A stretch of 64,000 bases of DNA, from the NCBI RefSeq assembly GCF_001612785.1, contig NZ_BDBC01000011.1:1-64000 (forward strand), given 5' to 3'. The notes beneath the pieces are model-generated. The model was not told the origin of the DNA, searched no databases, and worked only from the letters and a program-made list of their open reading frames with translations. The DNA comes from Nocardia beijingensis NBRC 16342 (GTDB taxonomy: Bacteria > Actinomycetota > Actinomycetes > Mycobacteriales > Mycobacteriaceae). The position numbers and the translations under genes were made by a program. Positions 16,081 to 24,060 of this stretch are shown piece by piece. Numbering within the stretch: the first letter of the stretch is position 1; each line of letters opens with the position of its first letter.

Positions 16081-17295
16081 ATGGCACCGAACCCACTGCA
16101 CCTCGGCGTCGCGCTCGACGGGGCCGGCTGGCATCCGGCCGCATGGCGGGAGCCGAACTCCCGGCCCGCCGAACTGTTCGACCCCGGCTACTGGACCGAT
16201 CTGGTCGCGATCGCGGAGCGGGCGCTGCTCGATTTCGTGAGCATCGAGGACAGCCTGCGCGTCCCCGGTGGTCGGCACGTGCCGTCCGGCGACGCCGTCG
16301 ATCAGGTGCGGGCGAGGATCGACGCGCATCTGATCGCCGCCCGTCTCGCACCGGTCACCCGTCACATCGGTCTCATCCCGACCGTGACGACCACCCATAC
16401 CGAACCGTTCCACGTCTCCAAGTCGATCGCCACGCTCGATTACACGTCGCGCGGCCGGGCGGGCTGGCAGGCGCGTGTGTCGGCGACGGCCGAGGAGGCG
16501 GGCCATTTCGGACGACGCGCGGTGCGCGACCTCACCGCCACCGAGATCGCCGAAGCGATCGCGTCCGGCGTCTATCCCGGCCACGTCCACGATCTGTTCG
16601 AGGAAGCCGCCGACGCCGTCGAAGTGGTGCGGCGGTTGTGGGACAGCTGGGAAGACGACGCGGAGATCCGTGATGTGGCCACCCGCCGGTTCATCGACCG
16701 CGACAAATTGCACTACATCGATTTCGAGGGCCGGTTCTTCAGCGTCCGAGGGCCATCGATCACACCGCGTCCGCCGCAAGGGCAGCCGGTGGTCGCGGCT
16801 CTGGCGCACAGCCCGCTGATCTATGAATTCGCCGCCCGCGGCGCTGATCTGGTTTTCGTCACGCCGAGCCGGACCGAAGGACCCGGCCAGATCCTGGAGC
16901 AAGTCGCGGCGGCCGCGGAACGAGTGGGACGCGCCGGTGAGCCGCTGCGGGTCTATGCCGACCTCACCGTTTTCCTCGACACCGACGAGGAGCAGGGGGC
17001 GCAGCGGCTGTCCCGGCTGAACGCACTCGCGGGCGCCGAATTCGATTCCGACGCCGCCTTTTTCACCGGCAGCGCCGACGAGCTCGCCGATCTGCTCACC
17101 GACTGGGGCGAGCGTGGGGTCGACGGGTTCCGATTGCGGCCCGGCGTCGCGGTCGACGACTTGGCGGCAGTGGCCGACCGGCTCGTCCCCGCGCTGCAAC
17201 GCCGCGGTGTGTTCCGCACCGGCTACCCGGACGGCTCGCTGCGCGCGCTGCTCGGCCTGCCCACCGACGTCCCCAACCGCTACGCGACTGCCTGA
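16081..17295 (+). CDS. LLM-class flavin-dependent monooxygenase (1 of 2 in tandem)
   Basis: This 404-residue protein is of the NtaA/SnaA/DszA branch. Visible features are LHLGVALDGAGWHPAAWRE, TDLVAIAERALLDFVSIED, GLIPTVTTTHTEPFHVSKSI, and ATLDYTSRGRAGWQARVSAT, the counterpart of the LDHLSxGR signature. Such enzymes oxidise sulfones, sulfonates, chelators or other small substrates with FMNH2 supplied by a partner reductase. GGGAGACG precedes ATG 16081. It lies 11 bases upstream of a second LLM gene, so the two form an operon. The C-terminal insertion typical of DszA-like enzymes is reduced. Substrate is unknown; organosulfur is inferred from the neighbouring ssuD. Confidence 0.85.
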   Translation: MAPNPLHLGVALDGAGWHPAAWREPNSRPAELFDPGYWTDLVAIAERALLDFVSIEDSLRVPGGRHVPSGDAVDQVRARIDAHLIAARLAPVTRHIGLIPTVTTTHTEPFHVSKSIATLDYTSRGRAGWQARVSATAEEAGHFGRRAVRDLTATEIAEAIASGVYPGHVHDLFEEAADAVEVVRRLWDSWEDDAEIRDVATRRFIDRDKLHYIDFEGRFFSVRGPSITPRPPQGQPVVAALAHSPLIYEFAARGADLVFVTPSRTEGPGQILEQVAAAAERVGRAGEPLRVYADLTVFLDTDEEQGAQRLSRLNALAGAEFDSDAAFFTGSADELADLLTDWGERGVDGFRLRPGVAVDDLAAVADRLVPALQRRGVFRTGYPDGSLRALLGLPTDVPNRYATA

Positions 17296-17306
17296 GCGAG
17301 GTCACC

Positions 17307-18674
17307 ATGAGCACCCCCCGTAAGCAGGTCATCCTGGGCGCCTACCTCGGCGGCGTCAACCATCACACCGCCTGGTGGCATCCCGAGGCGGGCAGCCAGA
17401 TCGATTTCAGTAGTTTCGAGCACACCGCCCGCACCGCCGAACGCGGCAAGTTCGACTTCTTCTTCCTCGCCGAAGGGCTCATCCTGCGCGAACGCGCGGG
17501 CCAGATCTTCGATCAGGACATCATCGGCCGCCCCGACACCTTCGCCATGCTGGCCTCGATCGCCGCGGTCACCGAGCATCTCGGGCTCGCGGGCACCATC
17601 AACGCCACCTTCAACGAGCCCTACGAACTGGCCAGGCAGTTCGCCAGCCTGGACCATCTCTCCGGCGGCCGCGCCGCGTGGAACGTCGTGACCTCGTTCG
17701 ACGCCTTCACCGGCCAGAACTTCCGGCGCGGCGGATTCATCGATCCCGCCGACCGCTATGCGCGCGCCGAGGAGACGCTGAACGCCGTTCGCGCCCTGTG
17801 GGATTCCTGGGACGCGGCCGACATCGTCGCCGACAAGGACTCCGGGCGGTTTCTGGCCAGGCCGGACGCCGGCGCCTTCGCCTTCCGCGGCAGCCAGTTC
17901 GACATCTCCGGTCGCTTCACCGTGCCGCGCAGCCCACAGGGCAGGCCGGTGATCCTCCAGGCCGGCGTGTCACCACAGGGACGCGCCTTCGCCGCGGCGA
18001 ACGCCGATGCCATCTTCTCCCCGTACGGCAAATTGCCGGAGGCCGCGGACTTCTACCGCGACATCAAGTCGCGCGCCGTGGCGGCGGGGCGGGCCGCCGA
18101 GGACATCAAGATCCTGCCGTCGGCCAGTTTCGTGCTCGGCGACACCGAGGCCGAGGCGATCGAGAAGTACCACGCCATCCGCGACGAGCAGGTCACCGGG
18201 CAGACCGCGCTGATTCTGCTGGAACAGATCTGGAACCGCGACCTGTCCGGCTACGACCCGGAAGGGCCGGTCCCCGACATCGATCCCGACCCCGACGCGC
18301 CGCCGATCATCCAGGGTCGCGCCTTCGTCCACCAGGACCGCTTCGCCACCGCCGAACGGCTGCGCCAGGTCGCGGAGACGAAGAAGCTCTCGCTGCGCGA
18401 GGTGGTGATCGACCAGTTCGAACGCGGCCCCCTGGTCGGAACCCCTGCGCAGGTCGCGGAGCAGATCGACGCTTTCGTGCAGAACGACGGCTCCGACGGT
18501 TTCATCCTCGGTTCCCACCTGGTGCCGTGGGGCCTGGACGAATTCGTCGACAAGGTGGTGCCGCTGTTACAGGATCGCGGTGCGCTGCGCACCGAGTACG
18601 CGGGGACCACCCTGCGCGACAATCTCGGCCTGCCGGATGTGCGCTCGGCGAAGACGGTGCCGGCCGACGCCTGA
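17307..18674 (+). CDS. NtaA/DmoA-family FMN-dependent monooxygenase (2 of 2)
   Basis: The 455-residue LLM enzyme begins KQVILGAYLGGVNHHTAWWH and carries FASLDHLSGGRAAWNVVTSF near residue 112, then AFTGQNFRRGGF and ADRYARAEE, all typical of NtaA/SnaA/SoxA/DszA monooxygenases. The long C-terminal half (PRSPQGRPVILQAGVSPQGR, GTPAQVAEQIDAFVQ) is complete. It probably acts with the preceding LLM gene and ssuD in sulfur scavenging from sulfones or sulfonates, though nitrogen- or carbon-source roles are equally common in this family. A very strong hairpin follows the stop. Confidence 0.87.
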   Translation: MSTPRKQVILGAYLGGVNHHTAWWHPEAGSQIDFSSFEHTARTAERGKFDFFFLAEGLILRERAGQIFDQDIIGRPDTFAMLASIAAVTEHLGLAGTINATFNEPYELARQFASLDHLSGGRAAWNVVTSFDAFTGQNFRRGGFIDPADRYARAEETLNAVRALWDSWDAADIVADKDSGRFLARPDAGAFAFRGSQFDISGRFTVPRSPQGRPVILQAGVSPQGRAFAAANADAIFSPYGKLPEAADFYRDIKSRAVAAGRAAEDIKILPSASFVLGDTEAEAIEKYHAIRDEQVTGQTALILLEQIWNRDLSGYDPEGPVPDIDPDPDAPPIIQGRAFVHQDRFATAERLRQVAETKKLSLREVVIDQFERGPLVGTPAQVAEQIDAFVQNDGSDGFILGSHLVPWGLDEFVDKVVPLLQDRGALRTEYAGTTLRDNLGLPDVRSAKTVPADA

Positions 18675-18696
18675 GTTCGGCCGCGCCCGTCCTATC

Positions 18697-18748
18697 GACC
18701 GGCGTCCGCTGCCGGGCCCACTGGGCCGCCCGGCAGCGGACGCCGGTC
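18697..18748. terminator. Bidirectional terminator, 21-bp perfect stem
   Basis: Bases 18697-18717 are exactly complementary to 18728-18748 around a 10-base loop, giving a 21-bp GC stem. It sits between the converging LLM operon and the LitR-like gene and would stop transcription from either side. Confidence 0.8.
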
Positions 18749-18814
18749 CATGTCTGTGTGGCGGGCGGCCGGAGGGGGTTTGTCGTCGCGACGAGTCCGA
18801 CCTCGGAGCCGGGA

Positions 18815-19672
18815 TCAGACCGCGCCGGAGGTGAGTTCGAGCAGGGCCGCGAGAGCGTCCTCGAGGGTGGTGACGTAGGGAACCCCGGGCGGCAGCGGCA
18901 CCGCGGACCAGCCCGGCCCGGCCACCAGCACCCGCACCATCGGCTGCCCCACGGCCCGAAGGGTTTCCGGCGTGGCGCTCGGCGGCAACTGCGACCAGAG
19001 CACGAGCGAGCAATGCTCGTCGTAATGCGCCAAGGCGTCGCTCAGCGCCGAGTCGGGCACCGCCGCACCCAGCAGCACGGCGACGACGCCCTGCTCGGCC
19101 AGCGCGGCCCGCAACACCTCCAGGGGAAGCACATGGTTCTCCCCCGCCGTGCACGCCAGGAGAACCGGCGGCTGGCCGCGCGGCCGCCGGACCGGCGGGA
19201 ACATCCGGTGCAACCCCGCGATCACCGCCCAGGACAGTAGGTGTTCCACTTCGACCAGGCCGCCGCCATCGGCCTGCTCCGCGACGACGGTCGCGAAGGC
19301 CGGTCGGCACAAACCGTTCCACGTCGCCACCACACCGTCGCGCGCGAGCCGCGCCATGATCAGCGTGAGCGCGACATCGGGTTCGAGCCGGTCGGCGGCG
19401 ACCAACAGCGCGCTGCGGCCTTCTGACGCGCGCGCAGCCTGGGCGAGCGCCTGGCGCGCGGCTCCGGCCGGCGCCGCGCCCGCCGCGATGAAGCCGATCA
19501 TGCGCCGCAGAGTCGCGATGTCGGTTTCGCTGTAGCGGCGGTGCGCACCCCGCTGCCGGCGCGGCGGGCCGATCCCGTAGCGCTGGTTCCAGCTGCGCAG
19601 CGTGGCGACCGGAATGCCGAGCCGCCTCGCCACCGCGCCCACCGGGTATCGGCCGGACTCCTCGTCAACCAT
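18815..19672 (-). CDS. litR: MerR-family regulator with B12-binding-like domain (LitR/CarH type)
   Basis: The 285-residue protein has a MerR HTH (residues 9-60: YPVGAVARRLGIPVATLRSW, RYGIGPPRR, HRRYSETDI). A helical bundle precedes a C-terminal Rossmann-like cobalamin domain with EVEH (141-144) and GENH with His180, the position of the lower cobalt ligand in CarH. Family members bind adenosylcobalamin, repress carotenoid genes in the dark, and release DNA on light. Its position beside crtEIB supports that role. The Trp-x9-Glu-His spacing of CarH is not exact here, so B12 binding is likely but not certain. ATG 19672 has no SD of its own; a 9-codon upstream frame overlaps it. Confidence 0.8.
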   Translation of the reverse strand: MVDEESGRYPVGAVARRLGIPVATLRSWNQRYGIGPPRRQRGAHRRYSETDIATLRRMIGFIAAGAAPAGAARQALAQAARASEGRSALLVAADRLEPDVALTLIMARLARDGVVATWNGLCRPAFATVVAEQADGGGLVEVEHLLSWAVIAGLHRMFPPVRRPRGQPPVLLACTAGENHVLPLEVLRAALAEQGVVAVLLGAAVPDSALSDALAHYDEHCSLVLWSQLPPSATPETLRAVGQPMVRVLVAGPGWSAVPLPPGVPYVTTLEDALAALLELTSGAV

Positions 19673-19694
19673 CGTCGGACCGCATCCGGCACAT
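19665..19694 (-). CDS. Nine-codon upstream frame coupled to litR
   Basis: ATG at 19692-19694 has a perfect AAGGAG 8 bases upstream (19703-19708) and encodes MCRMRSDDG. Its TGA (19665-19667) overlaps codons 2-3 of litR, whose own ATG lacks a Shine-Dalgarno sequence. This layout suits translational coupling. No other start in the litR frame is nearby. Real translation is inferred. Confidence 0.4.
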   Translation of the reverse strand: MCRMRSDDG

Positions 19695-19722
19695 GAGTTC
19701 CACTCCTTCGAAAAAGTTCGAG

Positions 19723-19742
19723 CGATGCATCGATTTTGCATC
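19723..19742. promoter_or_regulatory. Candidate LitR operator between litR and the secreted-protein gene
   Basis: CGATGCATCG (19723-19732) is a perfect palindrome, followed after 3 bases by TTGCATC (19736-19742), so TGCATC occurs twice in direct orientation. The patch is AT-rich for this genome. The ATGCATCG octamer recurs at 20291-20298 before crtE, as expected for sites of one regulator. Assignment to LitR is inferred. Confidence 0.5.
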
Positions 19743-19796
19743 ACTACTGGCGTAGCGTGAAGCCTGACAAGCCGAACTTCTCGAGGAGGACGCGCC

Positions 19797-20291
19797 ATGG
19801 ACCGACGCACTTTCACCCGATCACTCGGGCTGACGACCACCGCCGGCGCGGCATGGCTGGGCATGTGGTTCACCGCACCCACCGCCACCGCCGCTCCGGC
19901 GGCGTGCCCCGCACCCGGCCCCGCCGCCACCCAGAGCACCGACGGCACGGCATCGTGCTCGGCGCGCAGCGACACGGGAGGCGCGGCGGCCGCCTACGGC
20001 ATCGACGCGACAGCCAGCGCAGACGCAGATCCGAGCAGCCTTTCCCTTGCGATCGCGCAGGGCGGCGGCGTCGCCACCTCGAACTCGACGTTCCTGTCCG
20101 GTCCGGCCGCGATAGCCGTCGGACCCGACGCGAGAGTCACGACCAGCGGCGTGCGCCCGGGACTGTCGATCGGCATCGCCGGTCCTGGCGCGACGGTCGC
20201 GGTCACCGGCGTCACCGCGCCGACCTGCGGCGGCGGATTCGGCTTCGCGGGCGACTTCCAGACAGGCCAGGCCTGCTTCTCGCCTCGATAA
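19797..20291 (+). CDS. Secreted Ala/Gly-rich protein with twin-Arg-like signal
   Basis: The precursor is 164 residues. MDRRTFTRSLGLTTTAGAAW shows an RRxFxR stretch and a hydrophobic segment with a TATAAPA cleavage region, resembling a Tat signal. The mature part is rich in Ala, Gly, Ser and Thr with alternating beta-like repeats (GPAAIAVGPDARVTTSGVRP, GPGATVAVTGV) and four cysteines that could form two disulfides. GAGGAGG precedes the ATG. It lies between litR and crtE, sharing their regulatory sites, so light-linked expression is possible. Function and family are not recognised. Confidence 0.7.
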   Translation: MDRRTFTRSLGLTTTAGAAWLGMWFTAPTATAAPAACPAPGPAATQSTDGTASCSARSDTGGAAAAYGIDATASADADPSSLSLAIAQGGGVATSNSTFLSGPAAIAVGPDARVTTSGVRPGLSIGIAGPGATVAVTGVTAPTCGGGFGFAGDFQTGQACFSPR

Positions 20292-20298
20292 TGCATCG
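20291..20298. promoter_or_regulatory. Candidate LitR site before crtE
   Basis: ATGCATCG repeats the octamer of the litR promoter. It is flanked by ATAA (20288-20291) and TTAT (20299-20302) as an inverted repeat. It starts on the last base of the secreted-protein stop codon, 59 bases upstream of the crtE ATG, a suitable place for control of the crt operon. Confidence 0.45.
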
Positions 20299-20356
20299 TT
20301 ATGTGCGGTATGTCAGACGTGCGGGTGGTTGCCCGAGGCGTGGAAGGAAAGCGCGG

Positions 20357-21472
20357 ATGAACATCGTGTGGTCGGAATCGATAGTGCGCGAACCGGCCGG
20401 CGACCTGCCGTCCCTCGCGACCACCCCCATCTCGCTGTGGCGGGAGACGGTGCGGAAGGCGGTGCTCGCCGAGTTGGGCGATTTCGTCCCGCGGGCCTGC
20501 CCCGCGCCGCTTCGCCGCCTGGGCGCGGAGGACATTCTGCGGCAATACGCCATGGGCGGGAAGTGCCTGCGATCGACGTTCATGTACCTGGGCTGGCGGT
20601 GCGGCGCGCCGGACGATCCTGCGGCGCTGCGCGCGGCCGCAGGCCTGGAACTGCTGCACGCGTTCGCGCTGCTCCAAGACGACGTCATGGACCGGTCGGC
20701 GACGCGCCGGGGCGCACCGGCGGCGCATGTCCGGTTCGCCAGGGCCCACCGCGACATCGGGGCGCCCGGCTCCGCCGCCAGGTACGGCGAGTCCGCCGCG
20801 ATCCTGCTCGGGGACATGTGCCTGGTGTGGGCCGAGCAGATGCTCCGGGAGAGCGGGCTCGCCGAATCCGCGCTCGCGCGGGCGTGGCCGCGCTACGACA
20901 CCATGCGGGTGGAACTGGCGACCGGTCAGTTCGCGGATCTGCTCAACGACGCGCGCAGCGAGCCCGCGCTGGCCTCGGTGCTGGCGATCGCGCGGATCAA
21001 GTCCGGCAACTACACGGTGCGATGCCCCTTGGAGATGGGGGCCGCGATGGCGGGCTGTCCCGCGACCGTCCTGGACGCGCTGGGCCGGTACGGCGCCGCG
21101 GTGGGCGAGGCCTTCCAGTTGCGGGACGACATACTCGGCATCTTCGGGTCGCAGGCCGTGACCGGCAAACCCGCCGACGGCGACCTGGCGGAACGCACGG
21201 CGACCAGCGTGGTGGTCCTCGCGCGGGAGATGGCGACCCCCTCGGCGCGGGCCGAATTGTCCTTCCTGCTGCATCGCCCCCGGCTGCGCCCCGTGGAGAT
21301 CGACCGCGCCAGAACCCTGATCATCGAGTCCGGGGCGCCCGAGCGGATCGAGACGATGATCGCCGACTTGGTCGCCCGCGCGGTGGACGCCCTGAGCACC
21401 GCCGATCTCACCGCACCGATGCGCGCCGCCTTGGCGCACATGGCCTTCGCCTGCACCGGACGCGTCGCCTGA
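20357..21472 (+). CDS. crtE: Geranylgeranyl diphosphate synthase
   Basis: This 371-residue trans-prenyltransferase extends FPP with IPP to GGPP, the first committed precursor of C40 carotenoids. The first Asp-rich motif DDVMD is at residues 108-112, followed by RSATRRG. The second, QLRDDILGIFG, is near residue 256, with GKP just after for diphosphate binding. GGKCLRSTFMYL near residue 68 is the IPP-binding region. GGAAGG lies 8 bases before ATG 20357. It opens the crtE-crtI-crtB operon and is probably repressed in the dark by the adjacent LitR-like protein. Confidence 0.92.
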   Translation: MNIVWSESIVREPAGDLPSLATTPISLWRETVRKAVLAELGDFVPRACPAPLRRLGAEDILRQYAMGGKCLRSTFMYLGWRCGAPDDPAALRAAAGLELLHAFALLQDDVMDRSATRRGAPAAHVRFARAHRDIGAPGSAARYGESAAILLGDMCLVWAEQMLRESGLAESALARAWPRYDTMRVELATGQFADLLNDARSEPALASVLAIARIKSGNYTVRCPLEMGAAMAGCPATVLDALGRYGAAVGEAFQLRDDILGIFGSQAVTGKPADGDLAERTATSVVVLAREMATPSARAELSFLLHRPRLRPVEIDRARTLIIESGAPERIETMIADLVARAVDALSTADLTAPMRAALAHMAFACTGRVA

Positions 21473-21486
21473 CCAGGAGGTCGCAC

Positions 21487-23019
21487 ATGCGCATCGTCGA
21501 AGGAGCCACCGACCGGGTGGTGGTGGTCGGCGCCGGACTCGCGGGATTGTCCGCGGCCGCGCATCTGGCGGGCCGCTCCCGCGAAGTGATCGTCGTGGAA
21601 CGCGAAGCGGTACCGGGCGGCCGAGCCGGGTACGCCGATCCGGCGGGCTATCGCCTCGACACCGGCCCGACGGTTCTGACCATGCCCGACATCGTCGACA
21701 GTGTCTTCGCGGCCGTGGGCGCCCACACGGCCGACCACTTGCGGCTCGAGCCGGTGGAACCGGCGTATCGGGCGCATTTCGCCGGCGGCCGAACGCTCGA
21801 GGTGCACGCGGACGCGGAACGAATGGAAGAAGAGATCCACCGGTTCGCCGGGCCGGGTCAGGCGGATGGCTATCGCCGCCTGCGGCATTGGCTGACGCGC
21901 TTGTACCGAGTGGAGATGGACCGGTTCATCGCCGCGAATTTCGACTCACCGCTGTCCATGGTGACACCCGCGCTCGCCCGGCTGATCGCCCTCGGTGGTT
22001 TCGGGCGATGGGATCGCGCCGTCGCGCGCTACATTCGCGACCCCGAACTGCGGCGGGTCTTCACGTTCCAATCGCTGTACGCGGGTGTGGCGCCCAGCCG
22101 GGCGCTCGCCGCCTATGCGGTCATCGCCTACATGGACACCATCGGCGGTGTGTTCTTCCCGCGCGGTGGGATGCGCGCGCTCCCGGCAGCGCTGGCCGAC
22201 GCGGCGACCGAGGCCGGTGTCCGATTCCGCTACGGCGCCGCCGTGACCGCGCTGGAGCGCGCCGGTTCGCGGATCACCGCGGTGCACACCGCGGACGGCG
22301 ATCGCATCCCCTGCGACACGGTGGTGCTGACGACGGAGCTGCACGAGACCTATCGCCTGATCACGCGCACACCACGGCGTCCGGCGCCGCTGACCGCCGC
22401 GCCGTCGGCGGTGATCGCCCATCTCGGCTGCGCGCCGACGGCCGAGATGGCGCATCACAGCCTGCTGTTCGGCGACGCGTGGGAGGAGTCGTTCCGCGAC
22501 ATCATCGTCCGCGGCCAGGTGATGCGCGATCCCTCGCTGCTGGTCACCCGGCCCACGTCTACCGACCCGTCGCTGGCTCCGGCGGGACGGGACCTGCTGT
22601 CGGTGCTCGCGCCGGTGCCGAACCTGGAGCGCGGCCGCATCGATTGGGATCGGTCGGGAACCGGCTATGCCGAGCGGATGCTCGAGGTCGCTCAGGATCG
22701 TCTGGGCGCACGATTCGGCGAAGTCGAGATCCTGCGCGTGGACACACCCGCCGACTGGGCGCGCCGCGGCATGCTCGCCGGAAGCCCGTTCGCGCTGGCG
22801 CACACGTTCTCCCAAACCGGTCCGTTCCGGCCGGCCAACATGATTCGCGGCATCGACAATGCGGTCTTGGCCGGTGGCTCGACCGTACCTGGGGTGGGAA
22901 TCCCGCCGGTGCTGATCTCCGGACGATTGGCCGCGGATCGCGTCACCGGCCCCAGCCCCGCCCGCCCGCGCCGCACCGTCTCCGCGCTCGCCACCAGCCG
23001 CATCGATGAACGACTGTGA
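21487..23019 (+). CDS. crtI: Phytoene desaturase
   Basis: The 510-residue FAD-dependent enzyme converts phytoene to lycopene (or a less desaturated product). The N-terminal dinucleotide fold VVVVGAGLAGLSAAAHLAGR begins near residue 12, followed by EREAVPGGRAGYADPAGYR, where GGRAG is the CrtI signature. The C-terminal FAD motif IDNAVLAGGSTVPGVGIPPV lies near residue 457. AGGAGG is 6 bases upstream of ATG 21487, 14 bases after crtE. Its stop overlaps the crtB start. Confidence 0.93.
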   Translation: MRIVEGATDRVVVVGAGLAGLSAAAHLAGRSREVIVVEREAVPGGRAGYADPAGYRLDTGPTVLTMPDIVDSVFAAVGAHTADHLRLEPVEPAYRAHFAGGRTLEVHADAERMEEEIHRFAGPGQADGYRRLRHWLTRLYRVEMDRFIAANFDSPLSMVTPALARLIALGGFGRWDRAVARYIRDPELRRVFTFQSLYAGVAPSRALAAYAVIAYMDTIGGVFFPRGGMRALPAALADAATEAGVRFRYGAAVTALERAGSRITAVHTADGDRIPCDTVVLTTELHETYRLITRTPRRPAPLTAAPSAVIAHLGCAPTAEMAHHSLLFGDAWEESFRDIIVRGQVMRDPSLLVTRPTSTDPSLAPAGRDLLSVLAPVPNLERGRIDWDRSGTGYAERMLEVAQDRLGARFGEVEILRVDTPADWARRGMLAGSPFALAHTFSQTGPFRPANMIRGIDNAVLAGGSTVPGVGIPPVLISGRLAADRVTGPSPARPRRTVSALATSRIDERL

Positions 23020-23954
23020 TGGGAATCGAAATGACCCGCACCGACCTCGACACCACCCCGCCCGCCGACGAGCGATTGCACCGGTCCTACCGGTACTGCC
23101 GCCGGCTCAACGCCCGCCACGGGAAGACCTTCTTCCTGGCGACCCGCCTGCTCGCGCCGGATCAGCGCCCCGCGGTACACGCCCTGTACGGCTTCGCCCG
23201 CCGCGCCGACGACATCCTCGACGAGTTCGACCCGAGTCGCGATGTCGCCGAACGATCCCTGCGACTGGAGGCGCTCGCCGGGCATTTCCGCGACCGCGCC
23301 GCCGACGCCGACGCCGTTCTCCCCGCGGTGCTGGACACCGCCGATCGCTATCGCATACCCGCGGGGCTGTTCGACGCGTTCCTCGCATCGATGCGAATGG
23401 ACCTGACCGTGACCGACTATCCCGATCGCGCCGCGCTCGACGTGTACGTCTACGGGTCGGCCGAAGTGATCGGACTGCAATTGCTGCCGATCCTGGGCGC
23501 CGCTCGCGCCGAGGAGGCCGCGCCGTACGCTGCCGCGCTCGGCAAAGCGTTCCAACTGACCAACTTCCTACGGGACATCGGCGAAGACCTGTTGCGTGAC
23601 CGGGTGTATCTGCCCGCCGACGAGCTCGCCGCCTTCGACGTCGACCGCGATCTCCTGCGCTGGTGCGCGGCCCGACAGCGCACCGAGCCCAGGGTACGCA
23701 GGGCCCTGGCGGCGCAAATCGCCCGCACCCGCGACATCTACCGCTTCGCGGACGCGGGAATCGCGCTGCTGCACCGCCGTTCGCGACCGTGCGTCACGAC
23801 GGCGACGACACTGTACTCGGAGATCCTCGACCGCATCGAGGCCAGTGACTACGCCGTCTTCGATCACCGCGCGACCGTGCCGAACCGGCGGCGAGCGCGG
23901 GTCGGCGCGGCCGGACTGGTCGAGGCGTGGCGGGCGCGCCGACCGGATCGGTGA
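23019..23954 (+). CDS. crtB: Phytoene synthase
   Basis: This 311-residue squalene/phytoene synthase condenses two GGPP to phytoene. It shows HGKTFFLATRLL, FARRADDILDEF (first Asp-rich motif) and YVYGSAEVIGLQLLPIL. The second Asp-rich motif region is QLTNFLRDIGEDLLRDRVYL. The ATG at 23019 overlaps the crtI stop as TGATG; GTG 23016 or ATG 23031 are also possible. No lycopene cyclase or ketolase follows, so the end product of this locus alone would be lycopene-like. Confidence 0.92.
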   Translation: MGIEMTRTDLDTTPPADERLHRSYRYCRRLNARHGKTFFLATRLLAPDQRPAVHALYGFARRADDILDEFDPSRDVAERSLRLEALAGHFRDRAADADAVLPAVLDTADRYRIPAGLFDAFLASMRMDLTVTDYPDRAALDVYVYGSAEVIGLQLLPILGAARAEEAAPYAAALGKAFQLTNFLRDIGEDLLRDRVYLPADELAAFDVDRDLLRWCAARQRTEPRVRRALAAQIARTRDIYRFADAGIALLHRRSRPCVTTATTLYSEILDRIEASDYAVFDHRATVPNRRRARVGAAGLVEAWRARRPDR

Positions 23955-24060
23955 TCGTGCCGCATCCCGCGCCGGACGTCCGGTGCCCAGCGCACCGCCC
24001 CTGCCTCGCAGGCGATTCGTCATCCCGGGCGTCGCGGCTCGTCGTCAGTATCCTGATGTC

